Shown here one piece after another: positions 1-8,175 of a DNA stretch of 64,000 nt. The translations under genes and the position numbers were made by a program. The DNA comes from CAZYBO01 sp964645205 (lineage in GTDB: Bacteria; Pseudomonadota; Alphaproteobacteria; Rickettsiales; SXRF01): NCBI GenBank assembly GCA_964645205.1, contig CAZYBO010000001.1, positions 372,001-436,000 on the forward strand. The letters are read 5' to 3'. Every line of letters starts with the position of its first letter. Position 1 is the first letter of the stretch. The notes under the pieces were generated by a model. That model did not search any database, had not been told where the DNA came from, and saw only the letters and a list, made by a program, of their open reading frames with translations.

Positions 1-1
1 G

Positions 2-1915
2 CGCGAGCGCCCGAAGAAAACCTTCACCAAGCGCTATAAAATTCAGGAAGTCATCCGCCGCGGCCAGGTCGTGCTCGTTCAGGTCATCAAAGAAGAGCGC
101 GGCAACAAAGGCGTATCGCTTACCACCTACTTGTCGTTGGCAGGCCGTTATTGCGTCCTCATGCCAAACTCCCACAAAGACGGTGGTATTTCGCGCAAGA
201 TCATGAGCCCTGAAGACCGCAAGCGCCTGAAGCAGATTTCCGCTGAACTGAAACTGTCAAAAGGCATGAGCGTCATCATCCGCACCGCCGGGATGGATCG
301 CGCCCGCGCCGAAATCAAGCGCGACTATGATTACCTCGTCAAAGTCTGGAACAGTATCCGTGAGGAAACCCTCAAATCCAACGCACCCGCATTGATTTAC
401 GAGGAAAGCGACCTCATCAAGCGCGCCATACGTGACCAATATGCCAACGACATCGATGAAGTGATCGTCGAAGGCGACGAAGGCTACCACGCCGCTAAGG
501 AATTCATGAAACTCCTGCTGCCCAGCCACACGCCAAAAATCAAGCATTACAAAGAGCCGACGCCGCTGTTCTATGCGTACGACATCGAAGAACAACTGCT
601 CTCGATGCATGATCCTATCGTAAAGCTCCGCTCCGGCGGCTACATCGTCATCAACCCCACGGAAGCGCTGATCTCTATCGACGTGAACTCCGGCCGGGCG
701 ACGGGCGAACGCAATATCGAAGAAACCGCTGCCAAAACCAACCTTGAAGCCGCCGCAGAAGTAGCCCGCCAGCTCCGCCTGCGCGACCTTGCAGGGCTCA
801 TCGTTATCGACTTCATCGACATGCTGGAATCGCGTAACCGCCGCGCGGTAGAAAAGCTGATGAAGGACTCGCTGAAAGCCGATCGCGCAAAAATACAGCT
901 CGGCCGTATCAGCCCGTTCGGTCTCATGGAAATGTCCCGCCAGCGCCTGCGCCCGAGCATTTCCGAAACCAACATGGTGCAGTGCCCGCACTGCGAAGGG
1001 CGCGGCTATATCCGCTCCAGCGAATCCATGAGCATCCAGATTATCCGCTCACTGGAAAAAGAAGCGTCCAGCGGCACGTGGAGCAGCCTGCGCCTCATCG
1101 CCTCGCAGACGGTAGCGCTGCATTTGCTCAACAACAAGCGCGACAATCTGCGCGATATCGAACAACGTTACGGCATCACCATTCAGGTATTTATCGATGT
1201 GGAGCTTGGGCTTTCCGAGTTCAACCTCGAAAAAATGCGCCGTGGCCAGTCCGAACGTAACGCCGGTCAGGGAGATCGTGACCGTGGCCGCCGCCGCGAC
1301 CGCGACGACCGCCCGCGCCCCGCACGCAATAATCCGGCTCCCGCCGCTGTGCAAGAAGAAGCGCTCGCTGCGCCGGCAGAGATAGAAGAAGACGCACCCG
1401 AAAGTGCCGAAGGCGAAAACACGCGCCGCGACGACCGCACGGGCAACGGTGAAGGCCGTCGCCGTGGCCGTCGCCGTGGTCGCCGCGGAGGGCGCAACCG
1501 CGATGGACGCCCGGGCAGCACGCCTTCGGAAACCATGGATTCGCAGGAACAGGATAGTTCCATCGAAGAACAAGAATCCGCAGTGCAGGATCACCCAACT
1601 GAAGCTAACGATAACACGCAGGATGCACAGCAACAACGCCGCCCACGCGGTGAGCGTGGTGGCCGTGGCCGCCGCCGCTGGCGCGAGCGCGATGGCCGTC
1701 GTGAAGGTTCGGATGCCGTTGCCGGTGCACAATATGCCGATAATTCCGACGGGCGCGACCTGCCTGCCTTCGCCACGGAAAATCCCGTGCCGATGGAGCA
1801 AGAACGCAAGCGCGAGCCGGAAATGGCTCACGCCGCCGCTGAATCCGCCCCGCGCGATCCCAACGCGCAGCCGAAAAAAGGCTGGTGGCAGAAGATCATC
1901 GATCTGGACGATTAA
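2..1915 (+). CDS. rne: Ribonuclease E (5' end cut by window edge)
   Basis: Endoribonuclease of the RNase E/G family, which starts mRNA decay and matures rRNA and tRNA precursors. The frame is open from base 2, so the start and part of the S1 domain lie upstream of the window. Visible are the DNase I-like catalytic strands, with the two conserved Mg-binding aspartates in SIDVNSGRA (codon 680-682) and VIDFIDM (codon 809-811), and the Zn-link CPHC (983-994) that holds the tetramer together. After about base 1230 the protein becomes the Arg-rich, acidic, disordered C-terminal scaffold, ending in the short motif KKGWWQKIID. That half typically binds RNA and degradosome partners. The M48 protease gene follows after 5 bases. 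Confidence 0.96.
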   Translation, partial: RERPKKTFTKRYKIQEVIRRGQVVLVQVIKEERGNKGVSLTTYLSLAGRYCVLMPNSHKDGGISRKIMSPEDRKRLKQISAELKLSKGMSVIIRTAGMDRARAEIKRDYDYLVKVWNSIREETLKSNAPALIYEESDLIKRAIRDQYANDIDEVIVEGDEGYHAAKEFMKLLLPSHTPKIKHYKEPTPLFYAYDIEEQLLSMHDPIVKLRSGGYIVINPTEALISIDVNSGRATGERNIEETAAKTNLEAAAEVARQLRLRDLAGLIVIDFIDMLESRNRRAVEKLMKDSLKADRAKIQLGRISPFGLMEMSRQRLRPSISETNMVQCPHCEGRGYIRSSESMSIQIIRSLEKEASSGTWSSLRLIASQTVALHLLNNKRDNLRDIEQRYGITIQVFIDVELGLSEFNLEKMRRGQSERNAGQGDRDRGRRRDRDDRPRPARNNPAPAAVQEEALAAPAEIEEDAPESAEGENTRRDDRTGNGEGRRRGRRRGRRGGRNRDGRPGSTPSETMDSQEQDSSIEEQESAVQDHPTEANDNTQDAQQQRRPRGERGGRGRRRWRERDGRREGSDAVAGAQYADNSDGRDLPAFATENPVPMEQERKREPEMAHAAAESAPRDPNAQPKKGWWQKIIDLDD

Positions 1916-1920
1916 GGTTT

Positions 1921-3282
1921 ATGCTGCGCAGATTCCTCGCCAGCTTTACCGTTTTCTGTCTCATCACCAACGCTGCCATTGCGGTGCCCTTGATCCGCGA
2001 CGCGGAGATCGAACACACGCTGCATCTCTATGGCGATCCGGTGTTCAAGGCCGCCGGGCTCAAACCCAGCGCGGTTAAAATCTTCATTGTGCAAGACGAT
2101 GCGCTGAATGCCTATGTCGCGGGCGGCGCAAATATGTTCATCCATACCGGGCTGATCCAGGCCACGGAAAACCCCGGCATGCTTATCGGCGTAATGGCGC
2201 ACGAAACCGGCCATATCGCAGGCGGGCATCTTGCGCAGGGAACCGAAAACCTCAAAAACGCGCAGATCGGCACCGTGCTGAGCGTCGTCCTCGGCGCGGC
2301 CGCCGCTGCCGTATCCAAAAAACCCGAAGCAGCAGCAGCCGTCATCACTGGGGGGCAGAGCACCGTGATGCGCAATTACATGGCCTTCACCCGTGCGCAC
2401 GAAGAAGCCGCGGATCAGGCGGCGCTCGGCTATCTCGACCGGCTGAGAATTTCTTCCAGCGGCCTGCTGAAAACCTTCTCGCTACTGCAACGCCACGAGC
2501 GCGAGCATTTCAATTCGCCCGATCCCTACACCCTCACCCACCCGTTGAGCAGCAGCCGCGTCGAACATGTGCGTAACCACGTAGAGCAGTCGCAAATACC
2601 GGAAGGCCAATTTCCGCAGGAATATGCCATGCTGCACAAGCGCATGGTCGCCAAGCTCTACGGCTTCCTCGAATCTCCCGAACAAACCCTGCAGAAATAC
2701 CCCATCGCCGACAGCGGCATCCCCGCACGTATCGCGCGTGCCGTGGCGTACTATAAAATGCCCGACATCGAGCGTTCGCTGCAGGAAATGGATGCGCTGC
2801 TCATCAAATCTCCGGACGATCCGTTTTTTCATGAATTGAAAGGGCAGATTTTATTTGAAAACAACCGGGTGACCGAAGCGCTCGCTTCGTATGAAAAAGC
2901 TGCAAAACTCCTGCCAAACTCTGCGCTCATCCTCACCGATCTTGCAAAAGTCCAACTTGCGCAAAGCAACGCCGGACGCACGTCCGACGCTATCGCAAAT
3001 CTCGAAAAAGCCGCGCTCCTCGACAACAGCAATCCTTACACATGGCGTCTGCTCGCCACCGCATACGGCAAGAGCGGCAACATGGGCATGTCATCACTGG
3101 CGCTTGCCGAGGAAGCCGTGCTGAACGCCAATCCCAAAGGCGCGCTCGAACAGGTTGAGCAGGCGCTTTTGCTGCTTAAACAAGGCACTCCGGCGCACCA
3201 GCGCGCGCAAGACCTCAAGGCGCTCGCCATCGAATTGAAGCGTGAAGAAGATAAAAATAAAAACTCAGATTCGCCGTTTTAA
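1921..3282 (+). CDS. M48 family metalloprotease with TPR domain (BepA-like)
   Basis: Periplasmic zinc metalloprotease of the BepA/YfgC type, a family linked to outer-membrane protein quality control. The start at 1921 is chosen because it opens a clean signal peptide (MLRRFLASFTVFCLITNAAIA) right after rne. An upstream in-frame start at 1885 would lie inside rne. The zinc motif HETGH is at residues 94-98, and the third ligand is probably the Glu in the AHEEAAD stretch. From about residue 270 the protein is TPR-like, a fusion typical of BepA. The family call is firm; the substrate is inferred. Confidence 0.9.
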   Translation: MLRRFLASFTVFCLITNAAIAVPLIRDAEIEHTLHLYGDPVFKAAGLKPSAVKIFIVQDDALNAYVAGGANMFIHTGLIQATENPGMLIGVMAHETGHIAGGHLAQGTENLKNAQIGTVLSVVLGAAAAAVSKKPEAAAAVITGGQSTVMRNYMAFTRAHEEAADQAALGYLDRLRISSSGLLKTFSLLQRHEREHFNSPDPYTLTHPLSSSRVEHVRNHVEQSQIPEGQFPQEYAMLHKRMVAKLYGFLESPEQTLQKYPIADSGIPARIARAVAYYKMPDIERSLQEMDALLIKSPDDPFFHELKGQILFENNRVTEALASYEKAAKLLPNSALILTDLAKVQLAQSNAGRTSDAIANLEKAALLDNSNPYTWRLLATAYGKSGNMGMSSLALAEEAVLNANPKGALEQVEQALLLLKQGTPAHQRAQDLKALAIELKREEDKNKNSDSPF

Positions 3283-3298
3283 GCGTTTTCGCTATACT
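3270..3298 (+). promoter_or_regulatory. Weak candidate promoter for the DsbA-like gene
   Basis: A TATACT -10 hexamer (3293-3298) lies about 57 bases before the ATG at 3355. The -35 hexamer at 17-base spacing (TTCGCC) is poor. Seen in sequence only. Confidence 0.28.
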
Positions 3299-3354
3299 TT
3301 AGACGCGAATTTCGATAGATAATATACGTTCTGAATCACCATTTACGGAGAGTT

Positions 3355-4170
3355 ATGATGTCGTTCAAGAAGCTGGTTATTTCGTCTGTCGCCTTGCTTG
3401 CCCTTGCTTCCGCAGCCCATGCGCAGGCGCCCGCTCCCGCCGCTGCGCCGGCAACCCCAGCCGCAGCCGGTGCGCCCGTAACGCGCGACCAGCTCCCCGC
3501 TTTGGTTCGGGAAGTGCTGTTGAACGACCCGCAGATCCTCACCGACGCCATCCAGAAAATGCGCGACAAGCAACTCGCCGACCAGCAACAGAAAGCCAAG
3601 GAAGCGGTTCTGGCCAACAAAAATGAGCTTTTCAACGACCCTTCCACGCCCAGCATCGGCGATCCCAAGGTCACGGATATAAACATCGTGCAGTTCTTCG
3701 ACTATCACTGCGGATATTGCAAACGCTTCCTCGGTGACATCACCAAACTGGTGGCCGAAGATAAAAAAGTGCGGGTGATTTTCAAGGAATACCCCATCCT
3801 GAGCGAAGATTCCGTCACCGCATCGCGCGCGGCGCTGGCAGTCAACCGCATCGCCAAGGACAAATATTTCCCGTTCCACACCGCATTGATGGCACATAAA
3901 GGAAAGTTTGACGAAAAGGCGATCATGGACATCGCGCAGAAGCTCGGTATTGACGGCGCGAAACTCAAAACCGAAATGCAGAGCGCCGATGTCAGCGCCG
4001 CGCTTGAAAAAGACCGCAAACTCGGTGAAGCGCTTGGCGTGACCGGCACACCCAGCGTTATCGTCGGTGAAGAAATGCAGGAAGGCGCAGTTCCGCTTGA
4101 AGAGCTGAAAAAGATTATCGCCGCCCAGCGCGCCAAAGCTGCCGGCGCTCCGGCACCCGCGAAGAACTAG
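3355..4170 (+). CDS. DsbA family thiol-disulfide oxidoreductase
   Basis: Secreted thioredoxin-fold protein that would introduce or shuffle disulfides in the periplasm. It has a signal peptide (about residues 1-23) followed by an Ala/Pro-rich linker, then a helical N-terminal segment of the kind seen in ScsC/BcfH-like DsbA relatives. The active site CGYC is at residues 119-122, and a TGTPS cis-proline loop is near residue 228. A GGAGAG ribosome site precedes the ATG, and a second ATG follows immediately. The 3' end overlaps the convergent gene at 4167 by 4 bases. Confidence 0.92.
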   Translation: MMSFKKLVISSVALLALASAAHAQAPAPAAAPATPAAAGAPVTRDQLPALVREVLLNDPQILTDAIQKMRDKQLADQQQKAKEAVLANKNELFNDPSTPSIGDPKVTDINIVQFFDYHCGYCKRFLGDITKLVAEDKKVRVIFKEYPILSEDSVTASRAALAVNRIAKDKYFPFHTALMAHKGKFDEKAIMDIAQKLGIDGAKLKTEMQSADVSAALEKDRKLGEALGVTGTPSVIVGEEMQEGAVPLEELKKIIAAQRAKAAGAPAPAKN

Positions 4171-4568
4171 AGTTCTTCCGGTTCGTAATGCTCGCGGTAG
4201 GTGCGCACGAGCGTGCTTCCCGCGAGTTTTACCAATATCTCCTTGCACACCGCGTAGGTGTCGATCGGGCATTCTTTTTTGGTGAACCGGTGTTCACCGT
4301 CGGGGAAGATGCCCTGTATGATAACCGCACACCATTGCTTACCGTCCCACACATCCACCTTAAAATAGCCTGAAAAGCCTGTGCTGTAATAGTCGCCCTG
4401 CCGCAGCGAGTGCAGCGCGTCATTCTGCGGATACACCATGAGATCGCCTTTCGCCGGTGTTTGCAGCGCTTCGTCCTCCACATACAGCAGGTAGGCTTTT
4501 CCCGTCAGCACGATAGGTATGCGCACTTTAGGCTTGCTCTGGTAACGGATCTTATTGCGCTTACCCAT
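4167..4568 (-). CDS. Hypothetical protein, 133 aa
   Basis: Not recognised. It is a basic-N-terminal, soluble-looking protein with no signal peptide or membrane segment and a mixed alpha/beta composition. Trp, Tyr and Cys are scattered, and the C-terminus is acidic (YEPEEL). It is the last gene of a minus-strand unit: its start overlaps the 3' end of ispE by 8 bases, so translational coupling is likely. The tight coupling and ordinary codon use argue that it is a real gene. Confidence 0.75.
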   Translation of the reverse strand: MGKRNKIRYQSKPKVRIPIVLTGKAYLLYVEDEALQTPAKGDLMVYPQNDALHSLRQGDYYSTGFSGYFKVDVWDGKQWCAVIIQGIFPDGEHRFTKKECPIDTYAVCKEILVKLAGSTLVRTYREHYEPEEL

Positions 4569-5391
4569 GGCTGTTCCTGCTAAAACTGGTGGCTACTGTC
4601 CACCAGCCGGGATGGTTATCCTGTATCCGCGAAGCCGCCCTCGTAGCATCATCTGCCGTGGCGTACAATCCAAAACACGTTGCGCCGCTACCCGACATGC
4701 GCGCCAACGCGCAGTTTTCCGTAGCCCGCAATGCCGCCAGCACATCGCCTATGGCCGGGCAAAGCGCCATTGCTGGCGCTTCCAGCGCATTATGACCCCG
4801 GAAAAAATCCGTATCCCCCGCTGCCGGGGAAAACGAGCCTGAAAAGCGCCTGTACACATCCGCCGTCAATAGCGGCACGCCGGGATTCACCAGCACCGCC
4901 GTATAGGGAAGCGGATATTCTACAGGCGTGATTTCATCGCCGATACCGCGTATGACCGCCAAACGCCGCGCCAGACATACCGGCACATCGCTACCGAGCG
5001 ACAAGGCAAGCCCATGCAACGCACCGTCATCCATCGTTAGTTCCCACAGGCGCAAAAGCCCACGCAGCGCCGCCGCCGCATCCGACGATCCGCCGCCCAA
5101 TCCCGCGCCTACGGGGATTTGCTTATCAAGTATAATCGCCGCCCCCTTATCGCAACCGGTTGTCTGCTGTAATATGCGGGCGGCGCGCATGATGAGATTG
5201 TCGCCAGAAAGATTTCCAGCAAATTTTCCGGTAATATTGAGCGATAGTTTTTCGGCAGGCTGAAACATAAGCCGGTCGCCATGCTCTACGAACGCCACCA
5301 TGCTATCAAGCAGGTGGTAGCCGTCAGGCCGCTTGCCCGTGATATGCAGCATCAGGTTCAGTTTGGCAGGCGCGCATTCCAGAAGCTGCAT
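4561..5391 (-). CDS. ispE: 4-diphosphocytidyl-2-C-methyl-D-erythritol kinase
   Basis: GHMP kinase of the MEP isoprenoid pathway that phosphorylates the 2-hydroxyl of CDP-methylerythritol. The full length (276 aa) is typical. The N-terminal APAKLNL segment carries the conserved Lys (residue 10). The ATP-binding glycine-rich motif PVGAGLGGGSSDAAA is at residues 93-107, and the catalytic Asp sits in SLGSDVPV (about residue 135). The start overlaps the stop of the upstream TPR gene as ATGA, so the two are probably translated together. Confidence 0.95.
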   Translation of the reverse strand: MQLLECAPAKLNLMLHITGKRPDGYHLLDSMVAFVEHGDRLMFQPAEKLSLNITGKFAGNLSGDNLIMRAARILQQTTGCDKGAAIILDKQIPVGAGLGGGSSDAAAALRGLLRLWELTMDDGALHGLALSLGSDVPVCLARRLAVIRGIGDEITPVEYPLPYTAVLVNPGVPLLTADVYRRFSGSFSPAAGDTDFFRGHNALEAPAMALCPAIGDVLAALRATENCALARMSGSGATCFGLYATADDATRAASRIQDNHPGWWTVATSFSRNSHG

Positions 5392-7127
5392 CAGGGAATG
5401 GCGTTCTCAGCCGCGCCTTCTGCGGCTACCACCGGGGCTTTGGGCTTTTCAGCCATACCGTCCGGGGGAAGGCCGTCCTTTATTTTTTTCCGTATCGCCT
5501 CAATCGCGGCAGGGGATTCAGGGTTGAAGGAGAGCGAACGTTCCCACTGGTAGCGCGCTTCCGTCTTGCGTCCCAGCCGCCAGTACACATCGCCGAGATG
5601 ATCGTTGATCGTCGCATCGCCGGGCATCAGCTCCAGCGCCTTTTCAATATGCATCGCCGCATCCGCATAATCTTTCAGCAGGTACGACGCCCATCCCATA
5701 CTGTCTACGATCTGCGGATCGTTGGGGCGTTCTTTTACCGCCTTTTCAATCATCGCACGCGCTTCCATCACGCGTTCGTTGCGGATCAGCCAGCTATAGC
5801 CCAGATAGTTCAGTACGTCCGGCTGATTAGGCTTTAGCGCCAGCGCCTGCAACAGGTCGCGCTCAGCCAGCGTCCATTTTCCCAGGCGCTCATAGCATGA
5901 ACCGCGTGCAAATAAAATCGGCCAATGCTGCGCCCTCAATTCACCCGCACGTTTGAGCGCTTGCGAATAGATTTCAACAGCCTCGCCATAGCGCGCATGC
6001 AGGCGAAGCAAATCGCCTTTGGCTACCTGCGCATCGTAGGATTTTGGAGCACGTGCAATCATCTTGTCCAGCAACGCCAGCGCGTCGCCGGTTTTGCCCA
6101 TGCGATCGTAATTGATCACCATGCCGAGCCGAGCTTTATCATAAAGCCGGTCTTTTTCGGAGATGACGGCATAGAGCGCATTGCTTTTTTCATAGCGTTT
6201 CATATCGCTGTAAGCATCCGCCAACCCAATCGTACTCAGGGTGAAATCCGGTTTGAGGTAATGCGCGAGCTGGAGGTAAATCACTGCGTCCTGCAACACG
6301 CCAGCACCCTGCATGATGCTACCCATCGTAAACAACACTTCCGCCACACCGTCCTTCGGTTTTTCGATCATCGGCGCGTTGCCGGTAAGCGCGTTACTAC
6401 CGTTCGCACTGCGATAAGCGGTTACGACAGGCGTAAGTATCTCGGGTCTGTTATTCTTTTCATAGAAATGCAGCAGCATCTCCATCACGCGCAACGGCGG
6501 ATTCACCGGGTCTTCCACGGAAAGGCTGAAATTTGCGGCGGCTTCTTCAATAAATCCTGCACTATTGTTGATAAGCGCAAGGTGATAGTTGACGATATTT
6601 GACGCCCGCCCTGCTCCCGTGCTGAGGTCTTCCAGCTTGAGCGGCTTGGTGAGTTCGTGGCGGCTGACATCGAGCCACGCCTGCACCAGCGGCATCCATA
6701 GCTGGCCGCTGCCATTATCGAACGCGCCGTCAAGGGTCGAGGTGGCGCGGGTGAAATCATCCATCTTGATGTCGTGAACAGCCACCAGCAGCGCAGCTAC
6801 CGGATCGCGGTCGGTTTCGTCATACGTATCTTCAACCAGCTTGATGGCTTCGGCCACGTCGCCGTTGATCAACAACATGCTCGAAAGCTGCGTGGCGATA
6901 TGCGGATTTTCAGGATTATCGCGGTGGGCTTTACGCAGATAGCGAATCGCGCTGTCTACATCGCCACTCGATTTGGCAAATTGCCCGGAAAGGTAGTTAC
7001 CCACCAGTCCGCCGGGCAGCGGAACCTGCGCTTCCTGCGGGGTTTCCTCGGCTTCAGGCGCGGCGTTGGCGGCGGGCATACCCAATAGCAACATCCCCAA
7101 CACAAAATAATTATTTTTATATTTCAT
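5391..7127 (-). CDS. Tetratricopeptide repeat protein, exported
   Basis: Exported scaffold protein of 578 aa. A signal peptide occupies about residues 1-22 (MKYKNNYFVLGMLLLGMPAANA). The rest is built of TPR units, clearest in the second half where alanine/leucine helices end in a regular LG..YW.LG pattern. Similar long TPR proteins sit beside ispE in many alphaproteobacteria, often as putative outer-membrane-associated factors, but the role is unknown. The C-terminal tail is Ala/Pro/Lys-rich and low complexity. A TATAAC hexamer on the minus strand (7154-7159) could be a -10 box for this unit. Confidence 0.85.
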   Translation of the reverse strand: MKYKNNYFVLGMLLLGMPAANAAPEAEETPQEAQVPLPGGLVGNYLSGQFAKSSGDVDSAIRYLRKAHRDNPENPHIATQLSSMLLINGDVAEAIKLVEDTYDETDRDPVAALLVAVHDIKMDDFTRATSTLDGAFDNGSGQLWMPLVQAWLDVSRHELTKPLKLEDLSTGAGRASNIVNYHLALINNSAGFIEEAAANFSLSVEDPVNPPLRVMEMLLHFYEKNNRPEILTPVVTAYRSANGSNALTGNAPMIEKPKDGVAEVLFTMGSIMQGAGVLQDAVIYLQLAHYLKPDFTLSTIGLADAYSDMKRYEKSNALYAVISEKDRLYDKARLGMVINYDRMGKTGDALALLDKMIARAPKSYDAQVAKGDLLRLHARYGEAVEIYSQALKRAGELRAQHWPILFARGSCYERLGKWTLAERDLLQALALKPNQPDVLNYLGYSWLIRNERVMEARAMIEKAVKERPNDPQIVDSMGWASYLLKDYADAAMHIEKALELMPGDATINDHLGDVYWRLGRKTEARYQWERSLSFNPESPAAIEAIRKKIKDGLPPDGMAEKPKAPVVAAEGAAENAIP

Positions 7128-7238
7128 ATAGTTGCCATGTATTTGACCGCGAGGTTATAAAACAGCTTGCACCTAGCGCGTATCTTAATAGAATCCGCGC
7201 GCATTGATAAGCATTTTTATTTAGATAAAGAGAGAGTT

Positions 7239-7427
7239 ATGAGCAGCAAGAATAATCCGGAAGCACGTGGTAAAGTCACGGAATTACGTAAATATAACGG
7301 CAAAACCGTGAAGCCGGTGCTGTTTATCATGAGTGGTGTCGGCCGTTATATTGCTGCCGCGTTCGAGGACGGAAACCTGGTGATCGACAAAAACACCAAG
7401 CTGCCGATCCCGTACAAAAACGTCTGA
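7239..7427 (+). CDS. Small hypothetical protein, 62 aa
   Basis: Not recognised. The start at 7239 is preferred over the in-frame ATG at 7167, because a purine-rich ribosome site (AAAGAGAGAG) precedes it and the upstream extension is AT-rich and not protein-like. The product is basic, with a likely beta-rich core (VKPVLFIMSGVGRYIAAAF) and a conserved-looking C-terminus (LPIPYKNV). It has no signal peptide. The sulfotransferase-like gene starts 11 bases downstream, suggesting one transcript. Confidence 0.65.
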   Translation: MSSKNNPEARGKVTELRKYNGKTVKPVLFIMSGVGRYIAAAFEDGNLVIDKNTKLPIPYKNV

Positions 7428-7438
7428 TTTTTCCTTAG

Positions 7439-8167
7439 ATGTCTGACCTAGTCGTCACCGGACTGCCTCTTTCGGGGCTTTCGGTTGTGTCGGCGCTGGT
7501 CGATGGATTGCCCAATGCGGTATGCCTGAATGCGCCGCAGCATCATCTCGCACAGGCGCACATACTTCCCACGCGCCTTGATTTCTGCAAATGGCTGACC
7601 GGCGATTTCGCATGGACGCGCCTGTGCATCACGCGGCAGGAACCGATCAAAGGCTTCCGCGAACAGGACATCCCCCCCATCCGCAAACCACTTGCGCCGG
7701 ATTTCATTCTCGGCATGAAGCACCAGGCGCTTTATACGGCTATCCTGCCGGAACTTGCATCGTTCGATTATTTCACCATCATCGCCGTTATCCGCAATCC
7801 GCTGGAGATGATAGACATCTGGCAAAAGAACATGGATCGCCCGATTCTAAGCGGAATATTGCCGATGCCGGACTCCTACTGGACGGACTTCCCCCGCGCG
7901 GCCGACCCGCTCGACCGTCTGGTGTTGCTCTACGACGCGCACATGAAAATCTATCACCAGCTCCGCGATCACATCCACATCGTGCGCTATGAAGATGTCC
8001 GCAGCGACCCCATGCATCTAAGCACCCTGCTCGGGCGCACGCAGCGTTCCGCGCACACGTCACAGATAGATACCGCGCCGCCGATGCTGATGCGCGAAGA
8101 AGCCGATAAAACCATCGCGCGCTTCCGCAAACTAAGCGTGTTCACCAAGCATTTTTACGATATTTAA
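7439..8167 (+). CDS. Sulfotransferase-like P-loop protein
   Basis: Looks like a member of the PAPS-dependent sulfotransferase superfamily, which transfers sulfate to hydroxyl or amino groups. The N-terminal VVTGLPLSGLS is in the place of the 5'-phosphosulfate loop, and IIAVIRNPLEM matches the 3'-phosphate-binding strand. IVRYEDVRSDP matches the common (L/V)RYEDL..DP motif. The usual R-S-G-T of the first loop is L-S-G-L here, so activity is uncertain. It faces the ETF-QO gene, with 8 bases between the stops. Confidence 0.65.
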   Translation: MSDLVVTGLPLSGLSVVSALVDGLPNAVCLNAPQHHLAQAHILPTRLDFCKWLTGDFAWTRLCITRQEPIKGFREQDIPPIRKPLAPDFILGMKHQALYTAILPELASFDYFTIIAVIRNPLEMIDIWQKNMDRPILSGILPMPDSYWTDFPRAADPLDRLVLLYDAHMKIYHQLRDHIHIVRYEDVRSDPMHLSTLLGRTQRSAHTSQIDTAPPMLMREEADKTIARFRKLSVFTKHFYDI

Positions 8168-8175
8168 AACGTCCG

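Noticed and set aside
257..991. 244-codon minus-strand open frame inside rne
   Set aside because: It is antisense to the catalytic domain of rne, has no recognisable motif, and is explained by the GC-rich codon bias.
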